From contig JASJDM010000012.1 of the NCBI GenBank assembly GCA_030065125.1, positions 84,718 through 148,717 on the forward strand: a stretch of DNA of 64,000 bases, in the 5' to 3' direction. The position numbers and the translations under genes were made by a program. The notes beneath the pieces were generated by a model that did no database searches, was not told the origin of the DNA, and was given only the letters and a program-made list of their open reading frames with translations. The stretch comes from Lysobacterales bacterium (lineage in GTDB: Bacteria > Pseudomonadota > Gammaproteobacteria > Xanthomonadales > SZUA-38). Positions 1 through 8,650 of the stretch are shown here, in pieces (within the stretch, counting starts at the first letter, position 1; every line of letters starts with the position of its first letter).

Positions 1-1001
1 AGGGTTTCGGCGGTGTTCTCGATGACCAGGTTGAGCTGCAGGTGCCGGGGTTTTCGGACCTGTTTGTGGCTGAAAGTCAGCAGCTGTCGCGCCAGGTACT
101 CGCTTTGATCAATGGCCTGGCTGATGGCCTGATTGGCTTTGCTTCGCAGGTCCTCAGACTCAGAGTTGCGAACCAGCTCATTCCAGCCCCGGATCACCAG
201 CAGGGTGTTGTTGAAATCGTGGGCCACGCCGGCCGCCAGCTGGCCCAGGGCCTCCATCTTCTGTGACTGGCCAGCACGGTGCTGTGCCTCCAGCCTTGCC
301 GCTTCGCTCTGTCGTCGTTGTTCTTCTTTTCGCCGCAGGCTTTCGGTGCTTCGTTCCAGCGCACCCACCACATACAGCACCGAAAATGTGATCCCGCACC
401 AGAAGAAGACCGAGACTACGGTTGTTCTCAGCCAGAAATTCGGTGTCGGGAGGGCATTGACCGGTGGGTTGGGACCGGTCCACAGGCCCGTCCACATGGC
501 CCCAGTGATGGCCAGGAATAGAAAGGCCATCGCGGCCATGACACCCAGCAGCGCGGTGCGTCCCAGCAGCAGGGCGGTGAGCACCAGGGAAAAAGCGCAG
601 GCGAGCACCGGGCCCGGGTTCGGGCCGCCGTAGATATAGAACTGCGCCGACGCCACCACCATGCTCAGTGCCATGGTCCATGCCGGAATTCGGTATGACA
701 GACTCAGCCGGGCCATCCCGTAGGCCACAGCGCGGCCCAGCATGAGGATCACGCCAAACCAGGTAACGGCGATGGCTTTGCCGATCAGCAGCGCGAAAAC
801 CAGCGAGGCAAGAAAAATGCCGACGTAGACGTGGCCAACACGTCGCAGCAGGCCGTGCCTCCAGTCGCCGGGGTCGGATTCTGTCAATGGATTCAATTCG
901 ATAATGCTGATCTTTTGTGATGGATATCGTGCTGTTCCACGGTAATTGTAGCCCTGCGAGGACCATATCTGCACCGCGGCATCAATACCGAGCACGGCCA
1001 T
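1..1001 (-). CDS. Membrane sensor histidine kinase, C-terminus beyond window
   Basis: The frame runs off the left edge, so the ATP-binding domain is missing from view. From an ATG at 1001 the protein has a polar N-terminus, then several hydrophobic segments (roughly residues 44-215) forming an integral membrane sensor region. A charged linker rich in Arg/Gln/Glu follows, and then the dimerisation and phosphoacceptor box MEALGQLAAGVAHDFNN, whose His (about residue 261) is the expected autophosphorylation site. The VAHDFNN form is typical of NtrB-like and hybrid kinases, which phosphorylate a response regulator Asp; no partner is visible here. The start is uncertain because no strong ribosome binding site precedes 1001; a TTG at 896 is an alternative. 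Family assignment is confident; the signal sensed is unknown. Confidence 0.85.
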   Translation of the reverse strand, partial: MAVLGIDAAVQIWSSQGYNYRGTARYPSQKISIIELNPLTESDPGDWRHGLLRRVGHVYVGIFLASLVFALLIGKAIAVTWFGVILMLGRAVAYGMARLSLSYRIPAWTMALSMVVASAQFYIYGGPNPGPVLACAFSLVLTALLLGRTALLGVMAAMAFLFLAITGAMWTGLWTGPNPPVNALPTPNFWLRTTVVSVFFWCGITFSVLYVVGALERSTESLRRKEEQRRQSEAARLEAQHRAGQSQKMEALGQLAAGVAHDFNNTLLVIRGWNELVRNSESEDLRSKANQAISQAIDQSEYLARQLLTFSHKQVRKPRHLQLNLVIENTAET

Positions 1002-1060
1002 CGCTTCGGGTGGCCGTGTCGATCAGGCAGGGTCCCTTGTACGCAGATCGGGGACGCCTG

Positions 1061-1759
1061 TCAGTCCCGGGCCTGGCGGTTACCCCACAGGCGGATGGTG
1101 ACGCGGTCTTCGGCCCCCTGGTCCACGAAGTGCCAGTCCAGGCGGAAGGAGCCCCCGTTTTCCAGGCTGCCTTCGGCGCGCAGTGTGATACCGGGCAGCG
1201 CAGCAGAACCGTTGGGATACAGTGCCTCTTCAAACCAGCGCGCGCTGCCACGAACCAGGGAAGGCAGTGCCTCGATGTCGCCGATGAAGACATGCCCGGA
1301 TTCCAGGATCGGCCGGAGTTCCCGCCAGGCCACGAACCAGACGGGCAGGTTGGGGACGGCATTGCGAGAGCGGACGTAGATGGGCGACAGGCCCGGAGCA
1401 GGACGGGTTTGCCAGATTTCGTGGCCCTCGATCAGCAGGGGACAGCCGTAAGCAGCCAACCCGTGGTCCCCGGGCGGATGGAAGAACTGACCCAGGTTGA
1501 AATCTTCGGGCACGCAGTCGGGGTCTCGGTAGAACACGATGGCAGCCCAGCGATTGTTGTTGGGCACGTCAAAATTGGGCACCAGCAGTTCCAGCCGGGC
1601 GTAGGCCGGAACGCCCGGCGACTCCTGGGGAAAGTTCAGCTGGGTGCCGGGCTGGCCCGGGAACGGCTGGGCGTGCAGCGGCGCGAGGTAGGCAGCAAGC
1701 GCCAGAACAATGAACCCCGTGTGGCGAATCCTGGCGAACAGTTTGTGGGTGGATGACAT
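1061..1759 (-). CDS. Hypothetical exported protein
   Basis: About 232 residues. The ATG at 1759 is chosen because AAGGAG lies eight bases upstream and the protein then opens with a good signal peptide: basic start, hydrophobic core around residues 14-28, and a likely cut after LHA before QPF. The mature part is Pro- and Trp-rich with two cysteines, in DPDCVPED and AAYGCPLL, and ends in a beta-rich stretch around FRLDWHFVDQG. I do not recognise a family. It lies 59 bases upstream of the histidine kinase on the same strand, so co-transcription is possible, and it is divergent from the winged-helix/TPR regulator starting near 1891. Probably periplasmic or secreted. Confidence 0.7.
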   Translation of the reverse strand: MSSTHKLFARIRHTGFIVLALAAYLAPLHAQPFPGQPGTQLNFPQESPGVPAYARLELLVPNFDVPNNNRWAAIVFYRDPDCVPEDFNLGQFFHPPGDHGLAAYGCPLLIEGHEIWQTRPAPGLSPIYVRSRNAVPNLPVWFVAWRELRPILESGHVFIGDIEALPSLVRGSARWFEEALYPNGSAALPGITLRAEGSLENGGSFRLDWHFVDQGAEDRVTIRLWGNRQARD

Positions 1760-1890
1760 GCGACTTCTCCTTGGTCTGTTGGATTGACCGGCCGGTCCAA
1801 TGTGTGGACCATTTCCGTAGAAACAGCTTGCCCGGGCAGTCACGACGAGACTTCAGGATTTCCTCAGCAAAACATCAGCAGGCGGAAAAA

Positions 1891-3612
1891 GTGAGCGGGG
1901 ACCAATACTTAAGAAGTTTTGCCTTCGGCAGTTATGTGCTGGAAGGCAGGCTGCAACGGCTGGTCCAGGACGGCAGCATCGTTCCGCTCAAACCCAAGGC
2001 ATATGACCTGCTGTGCCTGCTGCTGGCGAATCGGGATCGAACCCTGGGCAAGGACGAGTTGCTGGACTATCTGTGGCCGCGGCAGGACATCGGCGAAGCC
2101 AACCTGACCCAGACCGTTTACGAGTTGCGCCAGGCCCTGGGGGAGGCTGCCCGTGAATCCCGCTGGATCGAGACAATCCCGCGCCGCGGGTACCGCTTCA
2201 AGGGCGACGTATCGGAGCCGCAGGATCAGCCTGCCTCCGACATGCCCAAATCCATCGCCGTACTGCCTTTCAGGGCCCTTACCTCCCAGCCGGAGATGCA
2301 GGACCTGGGTATGGGCATCGCCGATGCGGTGATCCTTTCACTGTGCTCCACCGGCCAGGTCGTGGTTCGCCCCCTGAGTGCCGTGCTGCCCTACGGCAAT
2401 ACCGAGCAGGACTCCCTGACCATCGGGCAACACCTGGACGTGGACACGGTGCTGGAGGGCACCCTGCAGCAGTTTGGTGATCGGGTACGCGCAAGTGCCC
2501 GGCTGCTCAGCTGCCCGGACGGCGAGGATATCTGGACCGGCAGGCAGGAATCCGACGCAGCAGACCTGTTTGCGGTCCAGGATCGAATGGCCCGCCGGGC
2601 CGCCGACGCCATTGCGGTGAACCTCGGCCATGACCAATGCGCCCGGCGGTACAACCCCCATGGTTCCAATGCGGAAGTGCATGCGCTGTACCTGAAGGCG
2701 CGCTATTGCTGGCAGCGCTGGGTGCCCGACGCATCCCGCCAGGCGCTGGACTACCTGGATGCCGCCATCGCACTGGACCCGGAACACGCGCCGTCTCAGG
2801 CGTGGCGCGCCGCGGCATGGTCTACCCTGGCCATCCTGGGCGCCGTGGCCCCCAGGGAAGCGGCCAGGAACGCCCGGGAGGCAGCCCAACGGGCCATCGA
2901 AATTGATGACCTGTTTGCAGACGGGTACGAAATGCTCGGTGCGGTTCAATTGTTTTTCGACTGGGATCTGAACGCCGCCGCCAGCAGCGTCGATCATGCT
3001 ATCGAGCTGAATCCATCGTCATCCAACGCCCGGCACCTGCGTGCCATCACGCTGTCCCTGGGGGGACACGACCAGGCAGGACTGGCGGAGATGATTCGCG
3101 CCGTGCGGGCGGACCCATCCTCGCTCATCGCCAATTCCGACATGGGCATGGTGCACTACTGGGGGCGCCGCTACGGCGAAGCCAAACGCTGGTTCGAGAC
3201 CACCCTGGAGCAGGCGCCGGATTTTGCCCACGCCCGGTCCGGTCTTGCGTTCACACTGCTGGAGCTGGGCCACGCGGATGCTGCGGTGGCGGAAATCCGT
3301 CTCGCCGCGGAGAGCCGCGGGCGCAACGCACCGGGTGAGCTGGCCTACGTGCTCGGCCGGGCGGGCCGCCGTCAGGAAGCCAGGGAACTGCTGCAGGGCT
3401 TGCTGGATGCGAAAGACGACCGCATTGTCGATCCCTACCTGCTGGTACTGGCATACCTGGGGGCGGGCGACTATGACCAGGCGTTCCAATGGCTGGGTAA
3501 GGCCATCGACCATCGCAGCCGTGACCTGGTGCTGCTGGGCGTGAACCCGATTGTCGATCCGATCCGCGACGACCCTCGCTTCGGCGACGTGATGCTGAAG
3601 GTCGCGCTGTAG
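1891..3612 (+). CDS. Winged-helix DNA-binding/TPR regulator, no membrane segment
   Basis: About 573 residues from a GTG at 1891, which places the DNA-binding domain at the N-terminus; the open frame extends to 1753 but that part is not domain-like. Residues 1-105 form an OmpR/CadC-type winged helix with the hallmarks LKPKAYDLLCLLLANRDR, KDELLDYLWP, QTVYELRQALG and IETIPRRGYRF. Next comes a TolB/FlgO-like alpha-beta domain (SIAVLPFRAL to about residue 240), then TPR-type helical repeats to the end. Classical CadC proteins carry a membrane helix after the winged helix; none is seen here, so it is probably a soluble cytoplasmic regulator. Such proteins bind direct-repeat operators; the ligand is unknown. 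It may control the divergent exported protein at 1061-1759. Confidence 0.85.
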   Translation: MSGDQYLRSFAFGSYVLEGRLQRLVQDGSIVPLKPKAYDLLCLLLANRDRTLGKDELLDYLWPRQDIGEANLTQTVYELRQALGEAARESRWIETIPRRGYRFKGDVSEPQDQPASDMPKSIAVLPFRALTSQPEMQDLGMGIADAVILSLCSTGQVVVRPLSAVLPYGNTEQDSLTIGQHLDVDTVLEGTLQQFGDRVRASARLLSCPDGEDIWTGRQESDAADLFAVQDRMARRAADAIAVNLGHDQCARRYNPHGSNAEVHALYLKARYCWQRWVPDASRQALDYLDAAIALDPEHAPSQAWRAAAWSTLAILGAVAPREAARNAREAAQRAIEIDDLFADGYEMLGAVQLFFDWDLNAAASSVDHAIELNPSSSNARHLRAITLSLGGHDQAGLAEMIRAVRADPSSLIANSDMGMVHYWGRRYGEAKRWFETTLEQAPDFAHARSGLAFTLLELGHADAAVAEIRLAAESRGRNAPGELAYVLGRAGRRQEARELLQGLLDAKDDRIVDPYLLVLAYLGAGDYDQAFQWLGKAIDHRSRDLVLLGVNPIVDPIRDDPRFGDVMLKVAL

Positions 3613-3737
3613 TGCCCCCTGCAGCCCAAAAATTTTCAAACACGGCCGATAAACCACCGGCTGGTTCATTCAGCACTTGCAGCAGTCAGAGGGCGGCCTG
3701 ACACTGGCGCCGGCTCACGCAAAATGGGAGAGCGCCG

Positions 3738-4670
3738 ATGAAACTTATTGTTCCGTCAATATTGACTGGTTTCGTTCTCGCAATCGGTGCATCGCCAGCC
3801 GCGGCCGTAGAGATTCAGAAACTCACCAATATTGAAACGTCCTACCCGTACTGGTCGCCGGACGGCAAAAGAATCGTCTTTCAGTCCAACCGTAACAACA
3901 ACGATTCCGAGATCTACGTCATGGATGCGGATGGTGGCAACCTGCAGCGATTGACTTATACGCCGGGCTATGACGAAACTCCCATCTGGTCACCCGACGG
4001 CCGGCATATCCTGTTTGCCTCGACCCGGGACGGCAATTACGAGGTGTACCTGATGAACGCTGACGGCAGCGATCAGCGCAACCTCACCAATCACCCGGCC
4101 CACGACGGCCACCCCAACTTCTCTCCCGACGGGCGTCGGGTGATATTTCACAGCAACCGGGTGATGCCCGCCGACACCTGGGGTGACAACGCCTTCACTC
4201 CCGAGGTCAACCACGAGATCTACGAAATGGACCTGGACGGCGGCAACGTGACCCGGGTGACGGATTATCCCGACTGGGATACCTACCCCGATATTTCCCC
4301 CGACGGCAGCAAGATCGCATTCCGCCGGGTATTCCCAACGGACATGGGTTCCCGGGATCGAAACTCCGAGGTATTCGTGGCGGACCGGGATGGCGCCAAC
4401 GCCTACAACCTGTCGCGCTTTCCCGAACACGACGGCCGGCCCGCCTGGTCCCCCGACGGCAGCATGATCGCTTTTGCCTCCGAGCGGGAGCGTTCGCGGC
4501 AATGGCAGATCTATGTGATCAACGTTGACGGAACCGGGCTGAGGCGGCTCACGGAATTTGACAGCCAGGGCGCAGAATTCGCCAAACCGCAGTGGTCCCC
4601 GGATGGCAAGCGAATCATCTGTACCCGCACCAAGGACGGCAACGTGGAGATTTTTGTCATCCACCTGTAG
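3738..4670 (+). CDS. TolB-like PD40/WD40 beta-propeller exported protein
   Basis: 310 residues. GGGAG lies about seven bases before the ATG. The signal peptide covers about residues 1-23, ending ASPAAA. The mature protein is built from about six repeats carrying the PD40 signature: WSPDGKRIVFQSNR, WSPDGRHILFAST, FSPDGRRVIFHSNR, ISPDGSKIAF, WSPDGSMIAFAS and WSPDGKRIICT, alternating with EIYVMDADG-type strands. This matches the TolB C-terminal propeller, but the TolB N-terminal domain is missing and no tol-pal genes are nearby, so it is not TolB itself. It is probably a periplasmic propeller acting in protein binding. It is a single gene between the regulator upstream and an amino-acid permease downstream. 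Confidence 0.85.
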   Translation: MKLIVPSILTGFVLAIGASPAAAVEIQKLTNIETSYPYWSPDGKRIVFQSNRNNNDSEIYVMDADGGNLQRLTYTPGYDETPIWSPDGRHILFASTRDGNYEVYLMNADGSDQRNLTNHPAHDGHPNFSPDGRRVIFHSNRVMPADTWGDNAFTPEVNHEIYEMDLDGGNVTRVTDYPDWDTYPDISPDGSKIAFRRVFPTDMGSRDRNSEVFVADRDGANAYNLSRFPEHDGRPAWSPDGSMIAFASERERSRQWQIYVINVDGTGLRRLTEFDSQGAEFAKPQWSPDGKRIICTRTKDGNVEIFVIHL

Positions 4671-4729
4671 CTGGAAACCGACAAGCTGTGGCGCTGGCGG
4701 GGCGAATATTCCCTATACTCGCCTGAGCC

Positions 4730-6049
4730 ATGTCGTCTGAAAAATTCCAGTTCCCCACGGTCACGGCCGTTGTGATCGCCAATATGATCGGCACGGGCGT
4801 GTTCACCAGCCTGGGCTTTCAGCTGCTCGAGATCCAATCGGGATTTGTCATTTTGATGCTGTGGGCCGTTGGAGGAGTGGTTGCGCTGTGCGGCGCCATG
4901 ACCTACGCGGAACTGGGTGCCGCGTTTCCCCGGTCGGGCGGTGAGTACAATTTTCTGTCGCGGATTTACCACCCGGCTGTTGGCTTCGTGGGTGGCTGGA
5001 CTTCAGCCACCATCGGCTTCTCAGCGCCCACCGCACTGGTGGCCATGACCTTTGCCGCCTATGGTACGTCGATTCTCGATCTGCGTGATGCCAGGATGCT
5101 GGAGCAGATTGTTGCCATCGGCCTGATAGCGGTGCTTGCCGCCGTGCACGCCGGACGGCGCAGGACCAGCGGCGGGATGCAGATTATCCTGACGGCGCTG
5201 AAAGTGGCGGTGATCGTGCTGTTCTGTGGGTCGGTGTTCCTTCTGATGGATTCTCCCCAGCCCATCCGCTTTCTGCCCGTATCGGGCGATGCTGCCCTGT
5301 TGACCAGCAGCGCCTTCGCGGTTTCGCTGATCTACGTCAGCTATTCATACACCGGCTGGAACGCAGCGACCTACCTCTCCGGAGAACTGGAACGGCCGCA
5401 GCAAACCCTGCCCTGGATACTGGCGGCCGGAACCCTGGTGGTGACGCTGCTTTACGTCTCGCTGAATTTCATCTTCCTGTACGCGGCGCCGGTGGTTGAA
5501 CTGCAGGGCCAGATTGACGTCGGATTCATCGCGGCCGTCGCGGCGTTCGGAGAAGCCGGGGGACGGTTCGCCGGGATTATCCTGGCGCTGCTGCTGATTT
5601 CCACCGTCAGCGCCATGCTGCTGGCCGGTCCGCGGGTGATGCAGGTGATCGGGGAAGATTTTCCAGCCCTGGGCTTTCTGGCCAGGCGCAACCGCGATGG
5701 AATCCCGGGCACGGCCATACTCATCCAGGCCGGGCTGGCAGTGGCGTTTGTCCTGAGCTCGAGTTTCGAGTCGGTCCTGCTGTTCGCGGGATTCACCCTG
5801 GCGCTCAACAGTTTTATGACCGTGGCCGGTGTGTTCCTGCTGCGCTGGCGGCAGCCCGGCCTGGATCGGCCCTACAAAACCTTCCTGTTTCCGCTGCCTC
5901 CACTGATTTATCTTGCCCTGACCGGTTGGACCCTGTTTTTTGTTCTCAAGACCCGGCCCGTGGAGGGCTTGTTTGGCCTGGGAGTGATTGGCTCCGGGCT
6001 CGTTGTCTACGGCTTGCTGCAACTGGGCCAGCGCCGCGGTCGCGCCTGA
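4730..6049 (+). CDS. APC-family amino acid permease
   Basis: 439 residues and about 12 hydrophobic membrane segments along the whole length. The N-terminal motif IANMIGTGVFTSLGF is the substrate-binding unwound helix 1 region (GTG) of the APC superfamily. GGVVALCGAMTYAELGAAFPRSGGEYNFL is the conserved helix 2-3 signature, given here only as a landmark around residues 48-76. FAVSLIYVSYSYTGWNAATYLSGE matches helix 6. It should import an amino acid or related compound across the inner membrane by proton or cation symport, or exchange; the substrate cannot be told. The C-terminus is short with no regulatory domain. No strong ribosome binding site precedes the ATG. The stop is 47 bases before the methyltransferase gene, so the two may share a transcript. 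Confidence 0.88.
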   Translation: MSSEKFQFPTVTAVVIANMIGTGVFTSLGFQLLEIQSGFVILMLWAVGGVVALCGAMTYAELGAAFPRSGGEYNFLSRIYHPAVGFVGGWTSATIGFSAPTALVAMTFAAYGTSILDLRDARMLEQIVAIGLIAVLAAVHAGRRRTSGGMQIILTALKVAVIVLFCGSVFLLMDSPQPIRFLPVSGDAALLTSSAFAVSLIYVSYSYTGWNAATYLSGELERPQQTLPWILAAGTLVVTLLYVSLNFIFLYAAPVVELQGQIDVGFIAAVAAFGEAGGRFAGIILALLLISTVSAMLLAGPRVMQVIGEDFPALGFLARRNRDGIPGTAILIQAGLAVAFVLSSSFESVLLFAGFTLALNSFMTVAGVFLLRWRQPGLDRPYKTFLFPLPPLIYLALTGWTLFFVLKTRPVEGLFGLGVIGSGLVVYGLLQLGQRRGRA

Positions 6050-6096
6050 GCGAGCCCGTGGCGACGAACCCGTCCCAAGCTGGCATACTGACTCTG

Positions 6097-6834
6097 ATGC
6101 GCAACTGTCCCACATCTGCTCGATTATTGCTGCTGCTGGTGGCCGGCAGCTTTGTCAGCTGCGTACAGGCCGAACGCGATTGGCAGGCCGAACGCAAGGC
6201 CCTGGTCCAGGAGATCAAGCAGCAGGTCAGCGCCACCCGGGACTACACCGGCAAGTCACAGCTCAAGCCGACGGTGATCGAGGCCATCGGCACGGTCCCG
6301 CGCCACGAGTTTGTCCCGCCCCGGTTTCGCGGTGACGCCTACCGCAACCATCCGCTGCCAATTGGCGAGAGCCAGACCATCTCCCAGCCCTACATCGTGG
6401 CGCTTATGACCGAACTGGCCGAGGTTGGCGGTAACTCCCGGGTGCTGGAAATCGGCACGGGCTCCGGCTACCAGGCGGCGGTGCTGGCGGAGATTGTCGA
6501 GCACGTCTACACCATCGAGATTATCGATGTGCTGGGCCGGCGAGCTGAACAGACCCTGGCGCGCCTCGGTTACGACAATGTCAGCGTGCGGATCGGCGAC
6601 GGCTATAAAGGCTGGCCGGAACAGGCGCCCTTCGACGCCATTGTCGTTACTGCGGCACCGGAAACCGTGCCCCAGCCCCTGATCGATCAGCTTGGCGTGG
6701 GCGGCAGGCTGGTGATCCCGGTCGGGCCCATCCACGGTGCCCAGTCGCTCAAGGTGCTACGCAAACAGGCCGATGGCAGCGTGACCACCGTTGATGTCCT
6801 GTCGGTTCGTTTCGTGCCGTTTACGCGGGAGTGA
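6097..6834 (+). CDS. pcm: Exported protein-L-isoaspartate O-methyltransferase
   Basis: 245 residues from the ATG at 6097. It converts L-isoaspartyl residues in damaged proteins to methyl esters using S-adenosylmethionine. Diagnostic motifs: VPRHEFVPP, the family stretch PLPIGESQTISQPYIVALM, the SAM loop VLEIGTGSGYQAAVLAE (about residue 112), VYTIEI, and the post-II motif APFDAIVVTAAPETVP. Unlike the usual cytoplasmic enzyme, the protein begins with RNCPTSARLLLLLVAGSFVSC, a signal-peptide-like segment, and a Cys follows it without a perfect lipobox. It therefore probably acts in the periplasm or as a lipoprotein. Methyl donor supply outside the cytoplasm would be a puzzle, which makes the topology worth checking. 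Confidence 0.88.
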   Translation: MRNCPTSARLLLLLVAGSFVSCVQAERDWQAERKALVQEIKQQVSATRDYTGKSQLKPTVIEAIGTVPRHEFVPPRFRGDAYRNHPLPIGESQTISQPYIVALMTELAEVGGNSRVLEIGTGSGYQAAVLAEIVEHVYTIEIIDVLGRRAEQTLARLGYDNVSVRIGDGYKGWPEQAPFDAIVVTAAPETVPQPLIDQLGVGGRLVIPVGPIHGAQSLKVLRKQADGSVTTVDVLSVRFVPFTRE

Positions 6835-6906
6835 AGCAAGATCGTTGAGCGTCAGACAAGCCGCGAAACCCCTGAAAATCTGATCTGCCTGCCATTGTTC
6901 AAATTT

Positions 6907-6924
6907 CCGTTAGAAATCCGTTAG
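6907..6924 (+). promoter_or_regulatory. Phased direct repeat CCGTTAG x2, candidate operator
   Basis: CCGTTAG occurs at 6907-6913 and again at 6918-6924, a period of exactly 11 bases within TTCCGTTAGAAATCCGTTAG. Tandem half-sites spaced 11 bases apart are the usual binding pattern of OmpR/PhoB-type winged-helix regulators, two relatives of which are encoded in this window. The site lies 58 bases upstream of the Calx-beta gene start. Regulatory function is inferred from geometry only. Confidence 0.4.
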
Positions 6925-6981
6925 GACTCCCCCGGTGGCGGGGGCGTACGCTGTCCCGAAATCTTGCCAGGGGATCAGGAC

Positions 6982-8448
6982 ATGCGCATCGGGCTTCTTC
7001 TAACGCTTGTTATCGGTGTTTCTCCCTGGGCAGTGAGCGCCCAGACCGTCACCATGGAAGTCAACAACCTTGCCGCCACCGAGGCAGGGCCGGCGGCGGC
7101 CAGTATTACCTTTCGCCGTGACGGCGATACAGATTCAACGCTGGTGGTCAGCGTCAACGTCTTACCCGGCTCAACTGCTGAGACCAACGACTACGAGGAC
7201 AATAACCAGGGCTCCTTCGTGTTCCTCAACCGGGTCAACATCGAATCCGGCGAAGAGGCTTTTACCCTGCTGATCACGCCGACTGCTGATAATCGCGTGG
7301 AGATGCAGGAAACCCTGACCTTCGAACTGGCGGATTCAACCGCCTACACCATCGGCTCGCCAGATCCTCTGACGGTGACCATCGACGACGATCCGCCGGT
7401 GGTGGAAGTTGGTCCGGCGGACGGGGACACGGCCAACCTGACCGCCATTGAAGGCGGTATGCCGGCACGGCTGGATTTCACCCGAACCGGCGGCGATCTG
7501 ACTACTGCGCTGCTGTTCAATATCGATATCGATGCATCCAGCACCGCCAGCGGGGCAGATTACGAGGACAACACCGCCGGGGAGTTCGAGTTTCTCAACC
7601 GGGTCACCATTCCCGCGGACGAGTCACTGCTGCGGCTGGAGATAACAGCGACACCCGACAACCTGGCCGAAGGCGAGGAGACCCTGGACGTCCGCCTGGT
7701 CGGCGATACCTACATGAACGGGCCCAACGACCAGGTCTTGGTCATCCTTGCCGACGACGCGCCGCGGGTCAGCCTGTCGGTCATCAACGATCTGACCTCG
7801 GAAGACGGCCCACCGGCCGTGATCCAGTTTGTCCGCAGCGGTGGTCAGATCGACCAGGACCTTCGCGTGAACACCACGCTCGAGGCCAGTTCCACCGCCG
7901 GCGACCGGGACTTCTCTGACAACCTGGCCGGCACCTTCCTGGTGCTCAACTACGTGACCATCCCGTCCGGTGACCTGACATTCAACCTGGAACTGACAGG
8001 CGTTCAGGACGGACTGATTGAAGCGACGGAGGTCCTGGACGTGGCGCTGGCGGACGGCGACTACCTGATCTCCGAGCCCTCCATGGCGTCGATCACCGTG
8101 CTGGACACGCTCATCTTTACCAGCAGTTTTGAAGGCACCGGCACACCCGACAAGTGCGCCCGCCTGGAAGACGGTGGTAAGTACTGGCCAGGTGGCGACA
8201 GCCCCGGCGATCTGGTCTGGCGACCCTGCGCCGCCAATGCCAACCTGGACATGGCAACCGGACAGTGCGTCACCGATCCAAGCCTGCAAAAGCTCAACCC
8301 GGTAACATTTGTGACGCTGTTCAATCGTGGCGTCCTGGCGGACAACCACGGCTACCGCTGGCGACTGGCCACGGCCGAGGAGAAGCTGGCTGCCGGAGTC
8401 ACCGGCAACGGCTGCCTGGTTCGGTCGCGCTACCTGCAAGGCGACTGA
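6982..8448 (+). CDS. Secreted Calx-beta repeat protein with internal IFxxSFE motif
   Basis: 488 residues. The ATG at 6982 follows a GGGGATCAGGA ribosome binding site and opens a signal peptide (MRIGLLLTLVIGVSPW... cut after VSA). Three similar repeats of about 115 residues follow; each carries F(R)RDGD or FTRTGG, then DYEDN..G.F.FLNRV.I, then an E..E.L...L strand. These are Calx-beta-like domains, whose acidic clusters usually bind calcium. At about residues 378-384 comes IFTSSFE, resembling the tail motif of other exported proteins in this window. It is followed here by a roughly 105-residue Cys-containing module with YRWRLATAEEKLA, reminiscent of DUF1566/lectin-like modules. Probably extracellular or surface-bound; its role is unknown. 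Confidence 0.8.
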   Translation: MRIGLLLTLVIGVSPWAVSAQTVTMEVNNLAATEAGPAAASITFRRDGDTDSTLVVSVNVLPGSTAETNDYEDNNQGSFVFLNRVNIESGEEAFTLLITPTADNRVEMQETLTFELADSTAYTIGSPDPLTVTIDDDPPVVEVGPADGDTANLTAIEGGMPARLDFTRTGGDLTTALLFNIDIDASSTASGADYEDNTAGEFEFLNRVTIPADESLLRLEITATPDNLAEGEETLDVRLVGDTYMNGPNDQVLVILADDAPRVSLSVINDLTSEDGPPAVIQFVRSGGQIDQDLRVNTTLEASSTAGDRDFSDNLAGTFLVLNYVTIPSGDLTFNLELTGVQDGLIEATEVLDVALADGDYLISEPSMASITVLDTLIFTSSFEGTGTPDKCARLEDGGKYWPGGDSPGDLVWRPCAANANLDMATGQCVTDPSLQKLNPVTFVTLFNRGVLADNHGYRWRLATAEEKLAAGVTGNGCLVRSRYLQGD

Positions 8449-8650
8449 GGGCGACGTAAGCAATGTCGGGATGGCCGATTCTGGAAATCACCCATCTGTC
8501 CAACCAGAGGAATGAGCTCCGACTGACTGTTCTTGACTGACTCCAGGCGACGCCGTTCATCGGCGATCGGCTATAGGCAAATCTGCGAATTGGAACAACA
8601 TTGGATGGCCACCAAATGGAAGGGACCACGTCTTTTTGGGAGGCAATCAG

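Noticed and set aside
178..966. A 262-codon minus-strand frame near the left end
   Set aside because: The neighbouring minus frame encodes a histidine kinase with the H-box VAHDFNN; this one is its shadow.
8521..8542. Direct repeat GACTGACT with 14-base period
   Set aside because: Short and low in complexity, with no regulator-like geometry; not called as an operator.
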